Assembly (NCBI GenBank): GCA_041394945.1
Contig: JAWKHH010000004.1
Coordinates: 930,001-994,000 of the forward strand
DNA from: Bryobacteraceae bacterium
GTDB lineage: Bacteria; Acidobacteriota; Terriglobia; Bryobacterales; Bryobacteraceae
Length of the DNA: 64,000 bases
Direction: 5' to 3'
Shown in pieces: positions 60,472 through 64,000 of this stretch; position 1 is the first letter of the stretch; each line of letters opens with the position of its first letter. The notes under the pieces are model-generated. The model had not been told where the DNA came from. It made no database searches and saw only the letters and a list, made by a program, of their open reading frames with translations. The position numbers were made by a program, and so were the translations under genes.

Positions 60472-62691
60472 TTGCCCGAGTTTGAGGATGCGCATCGCGA
60501 ACCTGTGACGCTGGTCCCGGACCGCATGGGCACCTACCGTGACATCGCCGTGGACTCCTATCCTGTCGCGGCCGATGCCAGCAAGCTGCTTGAGTACGGC
60601 CGTGTGGTCTGGCGGCACTTCCCTCTGATTGTGGTCGGAGCCGTGCTCGGTCTCATCGCCGCCATCGGTGTCCGCAAGGCTGTCGCGCCCCGCTTCGAGG
60701 CTCGGGCCATGCTCGAGGTCCGGACACCGAACGAGCGTTTCCTCAACCGCGAGCACCTCGACCCCGACTCAGCCAACCGCGAGGCGGGCATCGAATTCCA
60801 CCTCGGAACCGAACTCGCCTTGCTCGAGAGTGAGGAACTGAAGCGCCGCGTGCTCCGCCACGCCGGGGCCGATCCCGGCAAGAACGCTCGCTGGGCTCAG
60901 GGCCTGAAGGTCGAACCCGCTCAGCTCGCCTCCGCCGCGCCGGAAGCTGTCGAAGCCCTCAACAAGGGAATGTCCGCATCGGTCCGCACCCAAACCCGTC
61001 TGATCGAAGTTCGCTTCCGCTCTACCGACGCCGCCCTGGCTTCCGACGTGGTCAACACCACGGCCGAAGAGTTCATCGCCGCCGACGGCGAATCCTCGCG
61101 TGACCGCATGGCGCAAACCGGCCGCCTGCTCTCGCACGAACTCGCCCGCCTCAAGAGAAATCTCGACGATTCCGGCCGCGCCCTCGAATCCTACGCCCGG
61201 CGCTCCAATCTCCTGATCGCCAACCAGACGGACAACATCCATGACCGGCAGTTGTCCCAGACCCAGAGCGAGCTCGGCTCCGCCCGCGCAGAGCGGATCC
61301 TCAAGCAGTCCCAATTCGAGCAGGCCGCCAAAGCCGACGCCGCCTCACTCGCCGACGTGATCAACGACGTCACCCTCAAGGACTACCGGACCAACGTCGC
61401 CAACCTCCGCCGCGAACTCGCGGACCTCTCCACCACCCTCGCGCCCGGCCACTACCGGATCAAGAAGATCCAGGCCCAGATCGCCAGCGTCGAGCGCGAG
61501 GCCGCCGCCTACCGCAAGAACATCCTCGATCGGATCTCGAACGACTACAAAGCCGCCATGCGGCGCGAAGAGCTGCTCGCCGGAACCTACGACCAGGAAT
61601 CGCAGCGCATGTCGGACGAGGCCGCCAAGTCCGTGCAATACGACCTGCTGCGAAGCGAGTTGAATTCTAATCGCCAGCTCTACGAATCCATGCTCCAGCG
61701 GGTGAAAGAGGCCGAAGTCGTCGCGGCGATGAGGGCCGCCAACGTCCGCGTGGTGGATCCCGCCATTCCGCCCAACGCCCCGGCGCCCCCCACCACGCCG
61801 CAAAGCGGGGCCATCGGAACCTTGGCCGGCGCTCTCATGGCCGTCGGGATGGCCTTCTGGAGGGAGTACGGCACCGGAACCTTCAAGCATTCCCGCGAGG
61901 CGGCTTCGTTCCTGCGCGTCCCGGAACTGGGCGCGATTCCTCCCGCCCAAAACGGCGGCGGACTCCTCCGCAGGGCCGGTCTGCCTGCTCCGCGCGATTC
62001 GCGCAATCTTCCGCTCACTCTCGCCGAGATCGAGTCCTACCGCGGCGTGATGGCATCCCTCGCCTGCGCCGGCTGGAACGGTGTAATGGGCTGCTGCCTC
62101 GTCGTGACCAGTCCCGGCACCGGCGAAGGAAAGACCCGCACCACCGCCAGCCTCGGTATGGCGCTCGCCCGTGGCGGCCGGCGGACCCTCCTCATCGACG
62201 GCGACTTGCGCCGGCCGGCGCTCCACACCGTCTTTGAACTCCCGAATGATGTCGGTCTCCGCGACTTGCTCGAAGGGCGTGGCGATCAACCAGAAACTCT
62301 GGTCCAGTCCACCGGAGTGCCCAACCTTTGTGTCCTGCCGAGCGGAGACCCGCTCACCGAACCCGCGCACCTGCTGGACTCCCAGCGGATGCGCGATCTC
62401 ATCAACCGCCTGAAGCGTGGCTTCGACACGATTCTCATCGACACACCACCCATGCTGCCGTTGGCCGACGCACGGATGTTGGGCCGGCTTGCCCAGGGCG
62501 CGATTCTGGTGCTCCGCGCCGGACGCACTTCTCGGGAAGCCGCCCAGGCCGCCCGGACGCGGCTCGCCAGCGATGGCATCGACATCGCCGGCGTCGTCCT
62601 CAACGACAGCCAGGCTTGGGATGGCTCTTACGGATACAGCTACCCGTCAACGGCAAACGCGTATCCGAACACAGTCTCACCGGGGAGTTGA
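60472..62691 (+). CDS. polysaccharide co-polymerase/tyrosine autokinase (Wzc/BY-kinase)
   Basis: 739 residues, TTG start with GGAGG. N-terminal Wzz domain between two membrane segments (about 50-65 and 445-465) enclosing a long coiled-coil region. A cytoplasmic kinase domain follows with Walker A SPGTGEGKTRTT (from about 548), Walker A' LLIDGDLRRP and Walker B TILIDTPP (about 653). The C-terminus ends in a tyrosine-rich cluster (SYGYSYPSTANAY) typical of autophosphorylation sites. It controls chain length and export of surface polysaccharide. First gene of the locus that runs out of the window. Confidence 0.93.
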   Translation: MPEFEDAHREPVTLVPDRMGTYRDIAVDSYPVAADASKLLEYGRVVWRHFPLIVVGAVLGLIAAIGVRKAVAPRFEARAMLEVRTPNERFLNREHLDPDSANREAGIEFHLGTELALLESEELKRRVLRHAGADPGKNARWAQGLKVEPAQLASAAPEAVEALNKGMSASVRTQTRLIEVRFRSTDAALASDVVNTTAEEFIAADGESSRDRMAQTGRLLSHELARLKRNLDDSGRALESYARRSNLLIANQTDNIHDRQLSQTQSELGSARAERILKQSQFEQAAKADAASLADVINDVTLKDYRTNVANLRRELADLSTTLAPGHYRIKKIQAQIASVEREAAAYRKNILDRISNDYKAAMRREELLAGTYDQESQRMSDEAAKSVQYDLLRSELNSNRQLYESMLQRVKEAEVVAAMRAANVRVVDPAIPPNAPAPPTTPQSGAIGTLAGALMAVGMAFWREYGTGTFKHSREAASFLRVPELGAIPPAQNGGGLLRRAGLPAPRDSRNLPLTLAEIESYRGVMASLACAGWNGVMGCCLVVTSPGTGEGKTRTTASLGMALARGGRRTLLIDGDLRRPALHTVFELPNDVGLRDLLEGRGDQPETLVQSTGVPNLCVLPSGDPLTEPAHLLDSQRMRDLINRLKRGFDTILIDTPPMLPLADARMLGRLAQGAILVLRAGRTSREAAQAARTRLASDGIDIAGVVLNDSQAWDGSYGYSYPSTANAYPNTVSPGS

Positions 62692-62697
62692 GACCTT

Positions 62698-62780
62698 GCC
62701 GGCTGGCGCGGCGCGGGGCGCCCTCAGGGAAGCATTGACGCCCCGGATTCCCGCCGCCGGCGAATCCTTACGAATTCCGG
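62698..62780 (+). repeat. dispersed palindromic intergenic repeat, copy B
   Basis: Matches copy A (13659-13752) in order and spacing: CGGGGCGCCCTCA (62714-62726), a 16-base CCCC block (62741-62756), CCGGCGAATCCTTA (62757-62770) and CGAATTCCG (62771-62779). Outer GCCGGC arms (62698-62703, 62756-62761) and inner GGGGCG/CGCCCC can pair. It is 11 bases shorter than A, mainly missing an eight-base insert and six internal bases. Lies between two exopolysaccharide genes. Confidence 0.6.
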
Positions 62781-62811
62781 CCTCGTGCTGGAACCGGAGG
62801 TAGTAACTACT

Positions 62812-63615
62812 GTGAGCTTCAAGAATATTCAAGAGTCGCCAAGAATCCTCGGGATGCGAGTGGATCCCACCAGCTATGACGACGCCTCCGAGCGTGTCCT
62901 CGATTGGGTGCGGTCCGATACCCCCGCCTACGTCTGCGTCTCCACCGTCCACATGGTCATGGAGGCGTACGACGAGCCATCCTACCAGCGCGCCGTCAAC
63001 CGCGCCAACCTTGTCACCCCGGATGGAGTCCCGCTTGTCTGGTGCCTTCGGATGCTCGGCAACTCCGCCGCCTCGCGCGTCTACGGGCCTGATCTAACTC
63101 CGCGGCTGCTCGAAGAGGCCGCCGCGCACCTCATTCCGGTTGGCTTCTACGGCGGCGCCCCGGCGGTCGTGGACAAGCTGGTCGCCACCGTGAAACGGGA
63201 TTTTCCCGGTGTCGAGGTCGCCTACGCCGAGTCGCCGCCATTCCGCCCGCTCAGCCCGGAAGAGGACGAAGCCGTCGTGCGGCGCATCCGCGAATCCGGC
63301 GCTCGCATCCTGTTCGTTGGCTTGGGCTGCCCCAAGCAGGAACGCTGGATGGCCTCTCACTGCCATCGCCTCAACACCGTGATGCTCGGTGTCGGCGCCG
63401 CATTCGACTTTCTCACTGGCGCCAAACCGCAGGCCCCGCGCTGGATGATGCGAGCCGGACTCGAGTGGCTCTTCCGTCTGGTTACCGAGCCGCGGAGGCT
63501 GTGGCTTCGCTATCTGAAGCACAATCCGCGCTTCGTCCTCCTGTTCGCCATGCAGATGGCGGGCTGGGGACGCGATAGCGGCGGCGCCAATACCGACGCG
63601 TCGGTGAGAGCCTGA
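62812..63615 (+). CDS. WecG/TagA/CpsF family glycosyltransferase
   Basis: 267 residues from GTG 62812; GGAGG lies eleven bases upstream, and a GTG at 62785 is the alternative. The family signature is clear: VNRANLVTPDGVPLVWCLRM near residues 60-80, RVYGPDLTPRLL, and FVGLGCPKQERWMA with GVGAAFDFLTG. These enzymes transfer UDP-ManNAc(A) or related sugars to lipid-linked acceptors in capsule, teichoic acid or ECA synthesis. A small palindrome GTAGTAACTAC overlaps the start region. It is coupled to the next gene by a one-base overlap. Confidence 0.9.
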   Translation: MSFKNIQESPRILGMRVDPTSYDDASERVLDWVRSDTPAYVCVSTVHMVMEAYDEPSYQRAVNRANLVTPDGVPLVWCLRMLGNSAASRVYGPDLTPRLLEEAAAHLIPVGFYGGAPAVVDKLVATVKRDFPGVEVAYAESPPFRPLSPEEDEAVVRRIRESGARILFVGLGCPKQERWMASHCHRLNTVMLGVGAAFDFLTGAKPQAPRWMMRAGLEWLFRLVTEPRRLWLRYLKHNPRFVLLFAMQMAGWGRDSGGANTDASVRA

Positions 63616-64000
63616 TGAGCGCTGCGGCGCCATCGCGGTCAGGGCTCAAGGCGCCCCTCGCCGCCCCTCTTCCGTTTACCCCGCTCAAGACCTTCCGGGA
63701 GCGCAAGTGGGTGAGTTGGCTGCTCTTCGCCGCCGACATCGCCGTGCTCGAAGTGGCTTTGTTCCTCGGCCTCCTCGTCCGCGACGCGCTCCTGCCAACC
63801 CGCATCGGGCTGGAGCAATACACCGGAATCGCCATCGGCGTGCTCCTCGTGCCGGCCCTGCTGCTCTTGATGGGCACCTACCCTGGCTACTGCATCGGCC
63901 CGGTGGAACGTATGCGCCGCCGGACCTACGTCGTCGTCGGCGTGTTCGCGGCTCTCACCGCGTTCGACAATCTCGTGTTGCGCGGCGCGTGGTCGCGCGG
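63615..64000 (+). CDS. polyprenyl-phosphate sugar phosphotransferase-like membrane protein, truncated by window end
   Basis: The ATG overlaps the preceding stop (TGATG). About 128 codons are visible: a hydrophilic N-terminal stretch then membrane helices (FAADIAVLEVALFLGLLVRD, GVLLVPALLLLMGTYPG, VVGVFAALTAF). This resembles the N-terminal membrane domain of WbaP/WcaJ-type initiating glycosyl-1-phosphate transferases, which fits the locus, but the catalytic C-terminal domain lies outside. A Wzx or polymerase protein cannot be excluded. Confidence 0.6.
   Translation, partial: MSAAAPSRSGLKAPLAAPLPFTPLKTFRERKWVSWLLFAADIAVLEVALFLGLLVRDALLPTRIGLEQYTGIAIGVLLVPALLLLMGTYPGYCIGPVERMRRRTYVVVGVFAALTAFDNLVLRGAWSR

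Noticed and set aside
61345..62370. 341-codon minus-strand frame opposite the tyrosine autokinase
   Set aside because: Shadow of the kinase domain with intact Walker motifs.

Overview
The window is GC-rich and densely coded on both strands. It looks like chromosome from an Acidobacteriota member of the Solibacter/Bryobacter type. The clues are an Oar-like receptor with a carboxypeptidase-regulatory domain, a PadR-regulated ADOP-type MacB/FtsX permease, and three Planctomycetes/Acidobacteria-style cytochrome modules (DUF1549/DUF1553 with DUF1501, and DUF1592-type with DUF1552). This placement is inferred from gene content; there is no rRNA, no tRNA was seen, and no insertion sequence, prophage or CRISPR array was found.

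Layout. 1-2431: end-truncated outer-membrane receptor. 2666-11216: nitrogen cluster with allophanate hydrolase, biotin-dependent urea/guanidine carboxylase, two DUF1989 proteins and a divergent sodium:solute symporter. The DUF1989 pair points to guanidine rather than urea as substrate. 11235-13543: two divergent secreted beta-propellers. 13765-22126: two tandem DUF1549/DUF1553 + DUF1501 modules. 22203-23705: 6-phosphogluconate dehydrogenase. 23750-26560: compact Fur/PerR - rubrerythrin - Fe-S oxidoreductase - DUF3501 operon, probably for peroxide defence. 26485-29470: UDP-glucuronate decarboxylase and a membrane Fe-S (HdrD/EtfD-like) reductase. 29475-35011: TolC-RND-adaptor efflux operon. 35008-36698: a RecF/OLD-like ATPase followed by a DUF4276 protein, a candidate defence pair. 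36717-40708: PadR regulator, ADOP permease and Tat-exported aldo/keto reductase.

40763-45047: a POTRA-only protein, then scpA-scpB-rluB-CoA-binding protein with overlapping or closely spaced genes. 45082-50107: NagA, IlvE, M48 protease, HAD phosphatase and a DnaJ-WG-repeat fusion. 50204-51728: a radical SAM protein and an orphan Hcp. 51776-55550: DUF1592-type cytochrome plus DUF1552 protein. 55619-60014: P1/DmpA peptidase, a GMP synthase with eukaryote-like C-terminal architecture, and an S41 protease. 60472-64000: the start of an exopolysaccharide locus (tyrosine autokinase, WecG/TagA glycosyltransferase, membrane sugar-phosphate transferase cut by the window end).

Beyond genes, two intergenic regions (13659-13752 and 62698-62780) carry copies of one dispersed palindromic repeat. 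Several genes (ilvE, the Fe-S reductase at 27638, fur, perhaps scpA) have a -10-like hexamer only 6-8 bases before the start codon, which suggests leaderless mRNAs. TTG starts with good ribosome binding sites recur.

Functions are assigned from motifs and overall resemblance read by eye; no database search was possible. Start codons were chosen from ribosome binding sites, signal peptides and gene overlaps, and alternatives are stated where they matter.
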